From the NCBI GenBank assembly GCA_951812395.1, contig CATOSD010000001.1:1461108-1525107 (forward strand): a stretch of DNA of 64,000 nt. Reading direction: 5' to 3'. The DNA comes from an uncultured Dehalococcoidia bacterium (GTDB taxonomy: Bacteria > Chloroflexota > Dehalococcoidia > Lucifugimonadales > CATOSD01). This document shows, in pieces, positions 23,697 to 33,177 of this stretch (its first letter is position 1; each line of letters opens with the position of its first letter). A model generated the notes under the pieces. It was not told the DNA's origin and made no database searches. It saw nothing but the letters and a program-made list of their open reading frames with translations. Made by a program: the position numbers and the translations under genes.

Positions 23697-24010
23697 GGCG
23701 GGCGATTTCGGCAACGCTGCTGGCCGGGGTTGCGCTGGCGACCGCCGGCGCGGCCCCGGCGGAGGAGCAGGAGATGCTCCGCCAGTTCGACCGCGTGCTC
23801 ACCGGCATGGCCTACGCCGCCTCCGGCCTCTGTCTTTTCTCCATCGTCTGGGCGGGCTTCGTCCTGATGGCCGAGGGCGGCGAGGAGCGCGGCGGGGGCA
23901 GGGCCAAGACCGCCGTCGTCATGGCGGTGGTGGGCCTCGTCCTGGTCCTGTCGGCCAAGGGCGTGGCCGCGCTGCTGAGGAGCGGCCTCGTCCCCTTCCC
24001 AACCCCCTAG
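23693..24010 (+). CDS. Second pilin-like small membrane protein
   Basis: 105 residues from a GTG at 23693 that overlaps the preceding TGA; a GTG at 23684 is an alternative. Signal peptide RRAISATLLAGVALATAGAAPA, then two hydrophobic helices, MAYAASGLCLFSIVWAGFVLM and TAVVMAVVGLVLVLSAKGVAALL, with a Gly/Arg-rich loop. Size and order fit VirB2/TrbC pilins, so the operon has two pilin-type genes. Confidence 0.72.
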   Translation: MRRAISATLLAGVALATAGAAPAEEQEMLRQFDRVLTGMAYAASGLCLFSIVWAGFVLMAEGGEERGGGRAKTAVVMAVVGLVLVLSAKGVAALLRSGLVPFPTP

Positions 24011-24029
24011 AGAAAAGGAACCGAGCGAA

Positions 24030-26306
24030 TTGAAGAAACTGATTGAACTAATCACGAGACGCGGAGGAGAGACGCCGCTAAGCGAGTCCGCCGCTCCGCA
24101 GGAGATGCCGGAGGGCGGACTCCCCACGGAGCCGGCGTCCGGCGCAGCCAAAGAGACCGCGCCCAAGCTCCCGCCGGAGCCGCCGCTGTTCTTCATGTTG
24201 TCCCATCTGGACGACGACGGGCCGGTGCGCCTGGACGGGGTGAAGCTCGGCGTCTGCGAGGTGATGGGCCTTGAGATAGACGAGCCGAAGCTCGGAGCCT
24301 TCGCCGGGGCGCTCAACGCTCTGGACTTCCCGGCCCAGCTGCTCATCAGGCAGCACCCGCCTAGATTGGAACGGATGCGGGAGAAGCTGCAAGAGGCCCA
24401 GCCGGGCAACCTGCCCCCGCAGACCAAGGCGGCCGCCGAGTCCCTGGGGCGCCTGCTCACCGACCTTGAGACGAGGGACGGCATCCTCGACCGGCGCTTC
24501 TACGCCGTGTGCGAGTTCGCCCGCATCGACGACCTGCGCGGCCTGCTCTCCAGGGCCGGTCTGTCCGTCCACGCCCTGCAGGGCCGCCAGCTTCGGATGT
24601 TCTTCGTATCGGCCGCACTGGGCGGCTCACCCGCAGAGTTCGACGAGGACGCCCCCGTCGAGGTGGCGATAGGCCGCCGCGACATGCGCATAGGCGGGAC
24701 CCTCGTTCGCTCGCTCCACCTGGGCAAGTGGCCCCGGTCGCTGGCCCCCGGCTTCCTCCAGGGACTCATGGCGGCGGGCGCGCCGATGGACCTGTCCGTC
24801 CACGTCGGCCCGATACCGGCGGAGCAGGCGGCGAGGACGCTGGAGTGGCAGAAGGTCAGGTTCGAGTCGGCGCAGTCCCTCTCCCTGAAACGCGGGCGCA
24901 CCATGTCCCCGGAGGCGGAGATCGCCCTGGAAGACATCACCCGCCTCCGCGACGAGGTGCAGCGGGGCAGGGAGCGGCTGTTTCACGCCTCGCTTTCCGT
25001 GACCCTTCACGCGAAGGACGAGGCGTCGCTCAAGGAGATGACGCAGCGGGCGAAGGCTCACTTCGGCGCCACGCTGGGGAAGCTCGACAACCTGGCCTTC
25101 AGACAAAGAGAAGGTCTCTTGTCCACGCTTCCACTGGCCCTGAACGCCGTCGCCGAGTGGCGCAGCCTGGACACCTCCAGCATCGCCCGCCTGTTCCCCT
25201 TCTCGCCGCCCGACCTGGACACCAGGAGCGGCACCCTCTACGGCATCGACATGCGGGCCTGCTCCCCGGTGGTCTACGACCCCTGGGACGGGACGCACCT
25301 GAACGCCAACATCGCCGTCCTCGCAAGGTCGGGAAGCGGCAAGTCATTTGCCACCAAGCTGGGAGTGCTCAGGGGATTGACGAGAGGCATCACCGCCTAC
25401 GTCATCGACCCCGAGGGAGAGTACGCGGACATGGCCCGCGCAGCGGGAGGGCGCGTTCTCAGCCCCGGCGTGCCGGGCGAGGGCATGAACCCCTTTGTCA
25501 TCGAGCGGGGCGATTCCGAGGAGATGCTCCAGCGCATCGGCAGCCTGAGACGGTTGATCGAGGTGATGGTCGGAGAGAGTCTCGGGGCGGAGCGCCGCGC
25601 CTCCCTCGACCATGCCCTGGCGGGCTACTACGCAAGACCCAGGGAGCGCACCGGCTTCCGCGATTTCTATTCATATCTGCAAGAGGACGAGGCGGGAGAC
25701 CCCGGCCTCGCAAGACTGCTGCGGCCCTTCGCTACCGGCAGCCTCCGCCACCTCCTCTCCGACGAGGGCGACGACCTGCTGGGCAACGAGGCCCTGGTCA
25801 CCGTTTTTGACCTGCGGCTGCTGGAGCCGGAGCTCCGCCCCGCCGCCGCGATGGTCTGCACCGAGACGGTGTGGGCCGCCGCCGCCCAGGACCCCAAGCC
25901 GAGGCTTCTCGTGGTGGACGAGGTGTGGTCGATCATGCAGCACCCCGAGGGCGCGGCCTTCATGGTCAGCATGGCGAAGCGCGCCCGGAAGCACCGGCTG
26001 GGGTTGCAGTTCATAACCCAGGACGTGCAGGACCTACTGTCCGAGGATTCTTCAAGGACGATCACCGGCCACTCCGGTCGCGCACTCCTCCAGAACGCCG
26101 CCTTCAAGCTCCTGCTCCAGCAGGACGCGGCGGCCATAAGCACGGTCGGCGACGCCTTCGACCTGCCCCAGGACCTCCAGCGCTGGCTCCTGTCGTGCCC
26201 CAGGGGAGACGGGTTGCTGTTGTCGAAGGGCAACCGCTTCCCCGTCCGCATCGAGGCCACCCCGGAGGAGACGGCGGTCATCGAGTGGACGCCCGGACGC
26301 CATTAG
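24030..26306 (+). CDS. VirB4/TraE-like conjugation ATPase
   Basis: 758 residues, TTG start with AAAGGA ten bases upstream. Walker A is ARSGSGKS near residue 434, Walker B is LLVVDEVW near 625, and FITQDVQDLL near 660 is the typical sensor region of CagE/TrbE/VirB4 ATPases. The N-terminal 350 residues are the usual VirB4 domain with RLHLGKWPRSLAPG-like membrane-proximal features. It powers assembly and substrate transport in type IV secretion. Confidence 0.9.
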   Translation: MKKLIELITRRGGETPLSESAAPQEMPEGGLPTEPASGAAKETAPKLPPEPPLFFMLSHLDDDGPVRLDGVKLGVCEVMGLEIDEPKLGAFAGALNALDFPAQLLIRQHPPRLERMREKLQEAQPGNLPPQTKAAAESLGRLLTDLETRDGILDRRFYAVCEFARIDDLRGLLSRAGLSVHALQGRQLRMFFVSAALGGSPAEFDEDAPVEVAIGRRDMRIGGTLVRSLHLGKWPRSLAPGFLQGLMAAGAPMDLSVHVGPIPAEQAARTLEWQKVRFESAQSLSLKRGRTMSPEAEIALEDITRLRDEVQRGRERLFHASLSVTLHAKDEASLKEMTQRAKAHFGATLGKLDNLAFRQREGLLSTLPLALNAVAEWRSLDTSSIARLFPFSPPDLDTRSGTLYGIDMRACSPVVYDPWDGTHLNANIAVLARSGSGKSFATKLGVLRGLTRGITAYVIDPEGEYADMARAAGGRVLSPGVPGEGMNPFVIERGDSEEMLQRIGSLRRLIEVMVGESLGAERRASLDHALAGYYARPRERTGFRDFYSYLQEDEAGDPGLARLLRPFATGSLRHLLSDEGDDLLGNEALVTVFDLRLLEPELRPAAAMVCTETVWAAAAQDPKPRLLVVDEVWSIMQHPEGAAFMVSMAKRARKHRLGLQFITQDVQDLLSEDSSRTITGHSGRALLQNAAFKLLLQQDAAAISTVGDAFDLPQDLQRWLLSCPRGDGLLLSKGNRFPVRIEATPEETAVIEWTPGRH

Positions 26307-26322
26307 AGAAAGGAATAACACC

Positions 26323-28872
26323 ATGAAGCTGAACCCGAAGGAAATCCTGTTTGGAAACGACACCGAGAAGAAGCCCGTCCTGCTGACGGTGACTCCACCC
26401 CGCGCCGGGGAGCGCACCCTGCTGGGCGTGGAGAACATGCTCGGCTCCATCGCGGTGCCGGAGCCCTTCTCCCTGGAGCTGGCGGGCGACATGGACGGCG
26501 TCACCCTCATGGCCCGGTGCCTCGACGACGAGGTGGTGCGCGGCCAGCTCTCCGCCCACTACCCCCAGGCCCGCATCCAGAGGGTGGACCCGGACGACGA
26601 TCCCCTGCGCATGGGCGGGGGCGAGCAGGCGTGGAGCATGACCCTGCGGGCAGACGCCCCCGAGTACGTCCCCCTGCGCACCTTCAGGGACGACGACCTG
26701 CTCGACCCCGGCTCAGACCCCCTCATCGCCCTGATGGGCGCTCTCTCCAACATCAACAAGGGTGAGCGCATCGTGGCGCGGCTGATGCTGCGCTCCCTCG
26801 GCCCCGACTGGTCGCAGGCCCACATGGACAAGGCCCACAAGCGGCCCGGCATGGAGCCGAGGGAACCCGCCTACACCTTCCAGACCAAGCCGCTCCAGAT
26901 GGACGGCATCACGATGGCCGTGCTCGGCCTTGGCGCGCTGGCGGCCCTCAAGGGCTACCTGTGGGTGCAGGACGGGGAGATATGGAAGGCGGCGCTCCTG
27001 GGGATTGGCTCGGCCCTGGGGCTTGCGGTCGGCGGCTGGGCATGGCACCGCTGGAAGAAGGCCCGTTCCCGCGTCGAGGACCCACTCCTCATCAAGGAGA
27101 AGGTCAGCCGCATCGCCTTTGACGCCGAGCTTCAGGTCACCGCCATACTGCCCGCCGGGACGAGACCCCAGCGGGCCGGAGAGCTCCTGGGGCCGGTGGC
27201 CGCCGCCTACCGCCACTTCGACAACCCCGCCGGGGCGCGCTTCAAGGTCGGCAAGGTCCGGCCAACCGCGACCGACCCCAACATGATGCACCCCGCAGGC
27301 CCCGGCCTGTTCGGGGGGCGCAGCGTCCTGGGCGTCCGCGAGATCGCCTGCCTGTGGCACCCGCCCGGAGCGGGGGACGAGACGCCCCTGGTGGAGCGGT
27401 CCGGCGCGAGGGCGCTCCTGCCATTCGCCAAGGGTGTCAGGGGCGGCGCGCTGGTGGGAGACACCACCGCGGGCAAGCCCCGGCCCATCCGCTTCCCCGA
27501 GGACCTGCTCCGGCGGCACCACCTCTACGTGGCGCGCACCCGCATGGGCAAGTCCACCCTCATGCACCACCTCGTCACACACAAGATGCGGGAGAAAGCC
27601 GAAGGCAGGGACAACGACGCCATCGTCGTCGTCGACCCCCACGCGGACCTGGTGGCAGGGCTGCTCGAACATGTGCCGGAGTCCCTCATCGACCGGGTGC
27701 GGCTCATCGACCTGGCCGACCAGCGGAGAGCGCCGGGCATCAACCTTCTCGACACCCGCATCTTCGCCGACCGCGACCGCACCGCCGACTCGGTGGTGCG
27801 CGTGGCCAAGGGCCTCTGGGAGCAGTGGGGGCCGAGGATGCAGTCCATCCTGGAGCAGACCGTCAAGACGCTTCACGAGGCCAACGAGCACCCCGAGACG
27901 GACGAGGGCAGCCAGCACACAATCCTCGACGGCCTCAAGCTCCTCTCCGACCGGAAGTTCCGGGACGGCGTGCTCAAGAGGATCGAGGACCCCTACCTGC
28001 TTGAATGGTGGGCCAGAGACTTCGGAAGCTGGCACCAGCAGTACCGCGCCGAGGCCCTCGCCCCCGTGCAGACCCGCCTCTCCTACTACGCATCCTCCAA
28101 GCGGGCAAGGGCCATCCTGGGCCAGCGCCGCTCCACCATCGACCTGCGCGACACCATCCTGCAGGGAGGCATCCTGCTGGTCTCCACCGCCCAGGGAGCC
28201 GTCGGGAGGGACGTGTCCGCCCTTGTGGGAGCGTCGCTCCTCAACCTGGTCGATTCGGTGATACGAGAGCAGGAGAGCGTCTCACTCAGCCAGCGGCGCG
28301 GCGCGCTGGTCGTCGTGGACGAGATGCAGTCGATGCCCGGCGTGGACTACGAGTCGATGCTCTCGGAGCTGGGCAAGTACGGGGCGTCGTTCGTGCTCGC
28401 AACCCAGAGCCTCGCGAAGCTCGACGACCTCTCCCGCACCATGCGGGACACCCTCCTCGCCAACGTCGGATGCCTCGCCGTCTTCCAGGTGGCCGGGAAC
28501 GACGCAAGGCAGCTGGTGTGGGAGCTGGGCAAGGAGCGGGTGACCGAGGACGACATCACGTCGCTGCCGGTCCACCACTGCTACGTCAGGGCCACCGTGG
28601 GCATTGAGCGGATGCCCGCCTTCTCGATGATGGTCAGAAAGCCGGAGGAGGGAGACCCCGCCGTCGCCGCGCAAATCCGCAGCACGGCCTCCGCATACAC
28701 CCTGACGGCCCAGGACCTGGAGGACGCCGGGGCAGCCGCCCAGAAGAAGGTCCGGGACTTCAAGGACCGCGCAGCCGACCTGGAGGAGGACGGCGAGGAG
28801 ACGGACGGGAAGGAGAAGGCCACGGCCTCAAAGAACGCGAACACGACGGAAGAAGGGGAGGCCGAGCAATGA
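26323..28872 (+). CDS. VirD4/TraG-like coupling protein
   Basis: 849 residues. Walker A is ARTRMGKST near 405 and Walker B VVVDEMQS near 661, followed by LATQSLAKLDD. Two hydrophobic helices near 195-240 anchor it in the membrane. The C-terminus (residues 790-849) is a charged, probably disordered tail. It would bring the relaxase-DNA complex to the channel. The final TGA overlaps the next ATG. Confidence 0.88.
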   Translation: MKLNPKEILFGNDTEKKPVLLTVTPPRAGERTLLGVENMLGSIAVPEPFSLELAGDMDGVTLMARCLDDEVVRGQLSAHYPQARIQRVDPDDDPLRMGGGEQAWSMTLRADAPEYVPLRTFRDDDLLDPGSDPLIALMGALSNINKGERIVARLMLRSLGPDWSQAHMDKAHKRPGMEPREPAYTFQTKPLQMDGITMAVLGLGALAALKGYLWVQDGEIWKAALLGIGSALGLAVGGWAWHRWKKARSRVEDPLLIKEKVSRIAFDAELQVTAILPAGTRPQRAGELLGPVAAAYRHFDNPAGARFKVGKVRPTATDPNMMHPAGPGLFGGRSVLGVREIACLWHPPGAGDETPLVERSGARALLPFAKGVRGGALVGDTTAGKPRPIRFPEDLLRRHHLYVARTRMGKSTLMHHLVTHKMREKAEGRDNDAIVVVDPHADLVAGLLEHVPESLIDRVRLIDLADQRRAPGINLLDTRIFADRDRTADSVVRVAKGLWEQWGPRMQSILEQTVKTLHEANEHPETDEGSQHTILDGLKLLSDRKFRDGVLKRIEDPYLLEWWARDFGSWHQQYRAEALAPVQTRLSYYASSKRARAILGQRRSTIDLRDTILQGGILLVSTAQGAVGRDVSALVGASLLNLVDSVIREQESVSLSQRRGALVVVDEMQSMPGVDYESMLSELGKYGASFVLATQSLAKLDDLSRTMRDTLLANVGCLAVFQVAGNDARQLVWELGKERVTEDDITSLPVHHCYVRATVGIERMPAFSMMVRKPEEGDPAVAAQIRSTASAYTLTAQDLEDAGAAAQKKVRDFKDRAADLEEDGEETDGKEKATASKNANTTEEGEAEQ

Positions 28873-29678
28873 GAGCCGAAGGATGTGAAGCCCAGACCCT
28901 CCGCGCCGTGGCGGGAATGCCATTCCTCGACCGGACGGAGATCGTGGCCGTCACCGGCTGGTCGAAGGCCGCGGTCCACGAGGCCGTCGACAGGCTGGAC
29001 TCCGGCGGCTTCTGCGCCGCCGTACCCCACGCCACCGCCCTCTTTCCCTCATCGACCCAGAGGTTCCACCTCACCGCCGCCGGGCTGGGGCGGCTCACCG
29101 AGCAGGAAGAGACCTCCCTGGACGATCTCGTCCGCGACCGCCCCGTATCCGCCGAGTGGCGGCGCAACCTGATGGGACGGCTCGACTCCCTAGCCGCGAT
29201 CTACCGCCTGGCGGCCGCCGTCTCCGGCGTCGCATACCCCATCAGCTTCCGGTGGTACAGGGCCTCGACCCTGGACGCCGCCATCGAGCTTCCCGGCGGC
29301 CGCACCGTCGGCATCGTCAGGCAGGGGCTCACCGCCGACAGGACCGGCTTCTCCAACCGGATGTGGAGGCTGCGCCAGGGGCCGCTCCCCGGAGCCGTGC
29401 TCGTGATGATGGCCGACGACGTGCGGCTCAGGCACGTCCGCAGGACGCTGGCCGGCGCCCCCGTCCCCTTCTATCTCGCCCTCGAGCGCGAGGCCGTCGC
29501 GGCGTCGCCGGACGACCCGGTGTGGAGCCCGCCCGCGGTCAGCGCCTCCGTCGAGCTGCGCTCTGTCCTCGACCGGATAGAGAAGGGAAGCCTCCTTCCC
29601 GAGGAGGACGAGCCCCGCATGGTCTCGCTCCCAGCCGACCTCTCCGTCGAGGGTCCGGGGTGGAAGGTCCCCGACTAG
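28869..29678 (+). CDS. Replication-relaxation family protein, N-terminal part up to in-frame TAG
   Basis: 269 residues. The first 75 residues are a winged helix: LRAVAGMPFLDRTEIVAVTG, then AVHEAVDRLDSGGFCAAV and RFHLTAAGLGRL. The rest has YPISFRWYRASTLDAAIELPGGR and VLVMMADDVRLRH, resembling the nucleotidyl/nuclease-like region of Replic_Relax proteins (PF13814-type). Translation should stop at TAG 29676-29678, but the same frame stays open for another 282 codons and carries the second half of the protein. Either a single nonsense substitution, stop readthrough, or an old fusion that has split. Confidence 0.75.
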   Translation: MRAEGCEAQTLRAVAGMPFLDRTEIVAVTGWSKAAVHEAVDRLDSGGFCAAVPHATALFPSSTQRFHLTAAGLGRLTEQEETSLDDLVRDRPVSAEWRRNLMGRLDSLAAIYRLAAAVSGVAYPISFRWYRASTLDAAIELPGGRTVGIVRQGLTADRTGFSNRMWRLRQGPLPGAVLVMMADDVRLRHVRRTLAGAPVPFYLALEREAVAASPDDPVWSPPAVSASVELRSVLDRIEKGSLLPEEDEPRMVSLPADLSVEGPGWKVPD

Positions 29679-30524
29679 CTGCTGCCCGCGACCCTCAAGC
29701 CCGCCGAGAAGCGCGCCCTCGACCTCATCTCCGACTGGCCCTGGATCACCCTGACGGACCTGGCGGGAATGATGGCCGTCTCGGTCCCTAGGGCCTCCCA
29801 GATCGTCACCCCCCTCGAAGGGTTCCGCCTCGTCACCCGGCCCATCGCCGGAAGCGGGCGCATGGCCCTCACCGACCGGGCATTGGCCCTCCTGGCCCGC
29901 AGGGACCGGACGTCCGTGGCCGTCGCGAAGAAGCGGTGGAGCGCCGCTCCCCTGTTCCCCGGCACCCCATTCGTCTGGGACAACGTGACGGGCGCGAGGA
30001 GCCGCCAGCTGCTCAGGAACGTCGAGCACACCGCCGCCGTCCACGCCTTCCTTGCCGCACTCACCGTGCAGGCGGGCCTCCTGGATTGGGAGGTCTCCCA
30101 GGTGGACCCGCCCCGCAGGGCCTCCCGACACTTCAAGCACGGCGACGGGATGCGCTCGGTCAACCCCGACGCCTTCGGCGTCCTCAGAAAGGGCGAGACC
30201 AAGTGGCCCTTCCTGCTGGAGTGGGAGCGGAGGGCGGTGCGTCCCTCGACCATGTCGGAGCGCCTAGCCCCCTATCTGCGCTACTTCTCCTCTCACCGGC
30301 CCACCGACGACCACGGCGCACGGCCCTCCGTCCTCATCGTCTTCGACGACGAGATCGTCCAGACCCACTTCCTGCGCCTGGCGCGGGAGGAGATGCAGGC
30401 GAAGGGCGTGACGGTGGCCCTGTGGGTGTCCCACAGGGCCGCAATCGAGCGGATGGGGCCGCTGGGACGCGCATGGCGCGACCCCGGCGACTGGCAGTCG
30501 CCCCAGGCCATGCCGCCTCAATGA
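29679..30524 (+). pseudogene. Replication-relaxation family protein, C-terminal part after the TAG
   Basis: The frame continues from 29679 as LLPATLKPAEKRALDLI; the first ATG is only at 29769 and has no ribosome site. This part contains a second winged helix (LTDLAGMMAVSVPRASQIV, GFRLVTR, RMALTDRALALL) and then the most conserved piece of the family, NPDAFGVLRKGETKWPFLLEWERR followed by RLAPYLRYF (landmarks only). Since the conserved core lies after the stop, loss of this part would probably inactivate the protein, unless the two halves act as separate chains. Confidence 0.65.
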
Positions 30525-30539
30525 CCAACTACCGACATC

Positions 30540-30574
30540 GGGGAAGCGGCGCGACGGCTCGCGCTCCCTTCCCC
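30540..30574 (+). terminator. Hairpin after the transfer operon
   Basis: GGGGAAG 30540-30546 pairs with CTTCCCC 30568-30574, with GCG/CGC pairs inside. There is no T-run (AAAGG follows), so termination is uncertain. The 169-base gap to the next gene holds no other feature. Confidence 0.4.
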
Positions 30575-30693
30575 AAAGGAAGGCTGAAAGCCATGCGTTC
30601 GCAAGACGACCACAACAAGAAGAAAGGCCCCGGAGGCGTGGTGGACGGACCGTTGTCCGGCTCGACACGGCGGCCCTATGGGGACGGCTCACG

Positions 30694-30876
30694 TTGCTGA
30701 ACCGCTCCCAGAACTGGCTCGCCAGGGAAGTCGGGGTCAGCCCCGGCTACATCTCGATGCTGGTCAACGCGGGGCGCACACCCTCCGGTCGCATTCGCCG
30801 CCGGATGCTCAAGGCCCTGGGTTTCGACGACTTCGACCAACTCTTCACTATGGAGGATAGAGATGACGAACCATAA
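30694..30876 (+). CDS. Small helix-turn-helix regulator (Xre-like)
   Basis: 60 residues from a TTG; the frame is open for 30 codons upstream without a clear start or ribosome site, so the start is unsure. QNWLAREVGVSPGYISMLVN is a clean helix-turn-helix, followed by PSGRIRRRMLKALG. It overlaps the next gene by 14 bases. Likely a DNA-binding repressor of element functions. Confidence 0.7.
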   Translation: MLNRSQNWLAREVGVSPGYISMLVNAGRTPSGRIRRRMLKALGFDDFDQLFTMEDRDDEP

Positions 30877-31189
30877 CGATTCGTTCCGTTTCGACGGGAC
30901 CGAGGAACAGTTCAGCGAGGAGCAGGACCTGGCCCTCCAGGCCGCCGTGCTGGCGGTGGACTTCCCCAAGCGCCTCGAACGGCTGCACGAGGTCAGCGGC
31001 CTCACCTGGGCCGCCTTCGCAAGGGCCATCGGCGTGGACCCCAAGCTGGTCCACCGGTGGCGCAACGGGGTCGAGCCCCGAGGCTGGGCGATGCACGCCC
31101 TCTTCCGCTTCGCGGCGCGGATGCCCGGAGGCATGGCGATCCTCGTGACCGAGAGCTTCCAGATGAGCTTCTTCAAGGAAGACAGCTAG
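30863..31189 (+). CDS. Helix-turn-helix regulator
   Basis: 108 residues, ATG with GAGGA upstream. The helix-turn-helix is RLHEVSGLTWAAFARAIGVDPKLVHRWRNG (residues 45-74). It begins with an acidic stretch and ends with a hydrophobic FFKEDS tail. Paired and overlapping with the previous regulator, as in switch modules of ICEs next to the integrase. Confidence 0.75.
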   Translation: MTNHNDSFRFDGTEEQFSEEQDLALQAAVLAVDFPKRLERLHEVSGLTWAAFARAIGVDPKLVHRWRNGVEPRGWAMHALFRFAARMPGGMAILVTESFQMSFFKEDS

Positions 31190-31195
31190 ACAAGC

Positions 31196-31236
31196 GGCCC
31201 CGCCGGGCGCAGGCGCAACGGCGGTACGGCGGGGCC
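31196..31236. terminator. Ten-bp GC hairpin after the regulators
   Basis: GGCCCCGCCG 31196-31205 pairs perfectly with CGGCGGGGCC 31227-31236, starting seven bases after the stop. No T-run. It may stop or slow transcription before the recombinase gene. Confidence 0.5.
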
Positions 31237-31348
31237 TGAGACGGCTGGCTGTCGCCGGCGCTCGCCCGTTCCGTCGGCTCCGGCGGCCCAGCCGCAAACC
31301 GGTAATGAGAGGCCAGCGGCCCACCAGACGCCGCTGCGACTACGCAAC

Positions 31349-31615
31349 ATGAAAGATAGCACCCGAAAGAACAGGCACAAGAGACGAGAGAGGCCCGCAG
31401 GGGACGCCCCTGACGGCTCTCCGGCCGACCTGATGCCGTCCTACACGCCCAAGCAGCGCGAGACGGTCCTCAAGGGGTTCCGCATCCTGGCAGAGGTCGC
31501 CGTCCGCGCCCACATGAGGCGGCAGGAGTCGGCGTCCGACGACGCGCCGGACCACCGCGAGGAGGACGGCCGATCACTGCCCGGACAGGACAGACACATG
31601 GAGGCTGACGGATGA
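31349..31615 (+). CDS. Small charged protein coupled to the first recombinase
   Basis: 88 residues, very polar, with a basic start (STRKNRHKRRERP) and one helix, TPKQRETVLKGFRILAEVAVRAHMRR. Stop and recombinase start overlap (ATGA). Possibly a directionality factor or helper, which serine integrases need for excision, but there is no sequence proof. Confidence 0.55.
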   Translation: MKDSTRKNRHKRRERPAGDAPDGSPADLMPSYTPKQRETVLKGFRILAEVAVRAHMRRQESASDDAPDHREEDGRSLPGQDRHMEADG

Positions 31616-33177
31616 GCGGGCACCAGGCCACCACGCCGGCGGCGCTCTACGCCAGGGTGTCTAGCGACAGGCAGGACGTGGACCTTTCCATTGCCGCACA
31701 GCTGCGAGCCCTCAGGGACTACGCCCGCAAGAACGACTACGTCGTCACCCGCGAGTACGTGGACGAGGCCGAGAGTGGACGCATCGCCGACAGGCCGGAG
31801 TTCGGCAAGATGATCGACGAGGCCAAAACGCCCAACGCTCCCTTCAGGGAGATTCTGGTCTGGAAGTTCTCCCGCTTCACCAGAAAGCGCGAGCACGCCG
31901 TCGCCTTCAAGTCCATGCTCAGGCGCAGGGGCATCAGGGTGGTCTCCATCACCGAGCACGCCGACGACTCCCCGACGGGAAAGCTCCTGGAGGCCATCAT
32001 AGAGAGCGTGGACGAGTTCTACAGCGAAAATCTCGCCCAGGAGGTCACGAGAGGGATGCGGGAGGCCGCCTCTCGCGGCTTCTGGGTCGCCAGCAGGACG
32101 CCTTACGGCTACAACAGGGTCATGGTGCAGGATGGGCCCAAGAAACGCCCCACGCTGGAACCCAATGAGGATGCAGCCCGTGTCGTCAAGCGCATGTTCG
32201 AGATGGCTGAGGCCGGAACGGGGATGCTGCCCATCGCCAAGACCCTCAACGACGAGGGTGTCGCCAGTCCCACGGGAAGGCTCTGGTCCAAGAGAGGCGT
32301 CAACTTCATCCTCAGTAACGAGGTGTACACGGGTACGCTGGTCTGGGGCGCCAGGGCCAAGGACAAGGCCGAGCCGGTTCGCATCGAAGAGGCGCACCCC
32401 GCCATTGTCTCCATGACCCGCTTCCGCCGGGTCAACGGTCTGATGCGCTCCCGGGCGCCCAGGGTCGCCCACCCACGGCGAGTCGCAAGCTCCTATCTGC
32501 TCAGCGGACTGGTCAAGTGCAAGGCCTGCAACGGGGCGCTCAGCGGCCAGGACGCCAAGAGCGGCCAGTTCTCCTACTACGTCTGCCAGTCGATCATGAA
32601 GCGCGGCAAGGACGCCTGCGAGACTCCCAGGCTCAATGCCCGCCGCTTCGAGGGGATGGTCGTGGATAGGATTCGGTCCAACGTACTCACCGAGGGCAAC
32701 GTCCGCGCTCTCGTGAAGGTCGTGGACGAGCAGATCGACCGCGTAGCCAGCGAGCAACGCAAGAGACTGGAGACCATCGAGAAGGAGCTTGAAGACGCGA
32801 AGCGGGCTCTGGGCCGTATCTGGCACGCCATCGAGACATCCGACATACAGCTATCCGACGCCTCAGACCGCATCAGGGAGCACCGCGAGCGACGGGAGCG
32901 CCTTGAGGACGCAGCCACCGATGCGAAGGCCATCCTGTCCCAGCGCAGGGTCGTCCTGGACGACGCAGAAACCATTGCAGTCTACGCCCATGACATGAGC
33001 GAGTTCCTGAACGAGAGCCAGACGACCGAACGCAGGGCCTTCATCGAGACCTTCGTGAAGGAGATCGTCGTGATGCCCGGAAGCGCCCTGCTGCGCTACA
33101 CCATCCCCATGCCCGTCGATGGCCTGATGCCCGGCAGAAGAGCTGAGGCGATAGCACTTGACGGCCCGGCCATGTGA
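31612..33177 (+). CDS. Large serine recombinase 1
   Basis: 521 residues. Resolvase domain 1-145 with catalytic Ser17 in YARVSSDRQ, then the recombinase domain with GYNRVMVQDGPKKRPTLEP and GRLWSKRGVNFILSN, a zinc-ribbon region (CKACNGAL ... CQSIMKRGKDAC near 305-345) and a coiled-coil of about 390-460. Complete and apparently functional. It is closely related to recombinase 2 over its whole length, but ends normally (LDGPAM, TGA). Confidence 0.92.
   Translation: MSGHQATTPAALYARVSSDRQDVDLSIAAQLRALRDYARKNDYVVTREYVDEAESGRIADRPEFGKMIDEAKTPNAPFREILVWKFSRFTRKREHAVAFKSMLRRRGIRVVSITEHADDSPTGKLLEAIIESVDEFYSENLAQEVTRGMREAASRGFWVASRTPYGYNRVMVQDGPKKRPTLEPNEDAARVVKRMFEMAEAGTGMLPIAKTLNDEGVASPTGRLWSKRGVNFILSNEVYTGTLVWGARAKDKAEPVRIEEAHPAIVSMTRFRRVNGLMRSRAPRVAHPRRVASSYLLSGLVKCKACNGALSGQDAKSGQFSYYVCQSIMKRGKDACETPRLNARRFEGMVVDRIRSNVLTEGNVRALVKVVDEQIDRVASEQRKRLETIEKELEDAKRALGRIWHAIETSDIQLSDASDRIREHRERRERLEDAATDAKAILSQRRVVLDDAETIAVYAHDMSEFLNESQTTERRAFIETFVKEIVVMPGSALLRYTIPMPVDGLMPGRRAEAIALDGPAM

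Noticed and set aside
26713-28035. 440-codon minus-strand frame opposite the coupling-protein gene
   Set aside because: Shadow frame with no ribosome site or motif; the plus strand encodes complete Walker motifs.
28869-30524. Genome-wide reassignment of TAG to an amino acid
   Set aside because: Many complete genes of the element (helicase, ssb, primase, RAD52 and others) end at TAG with normal family length, so TAG is a working stop here.
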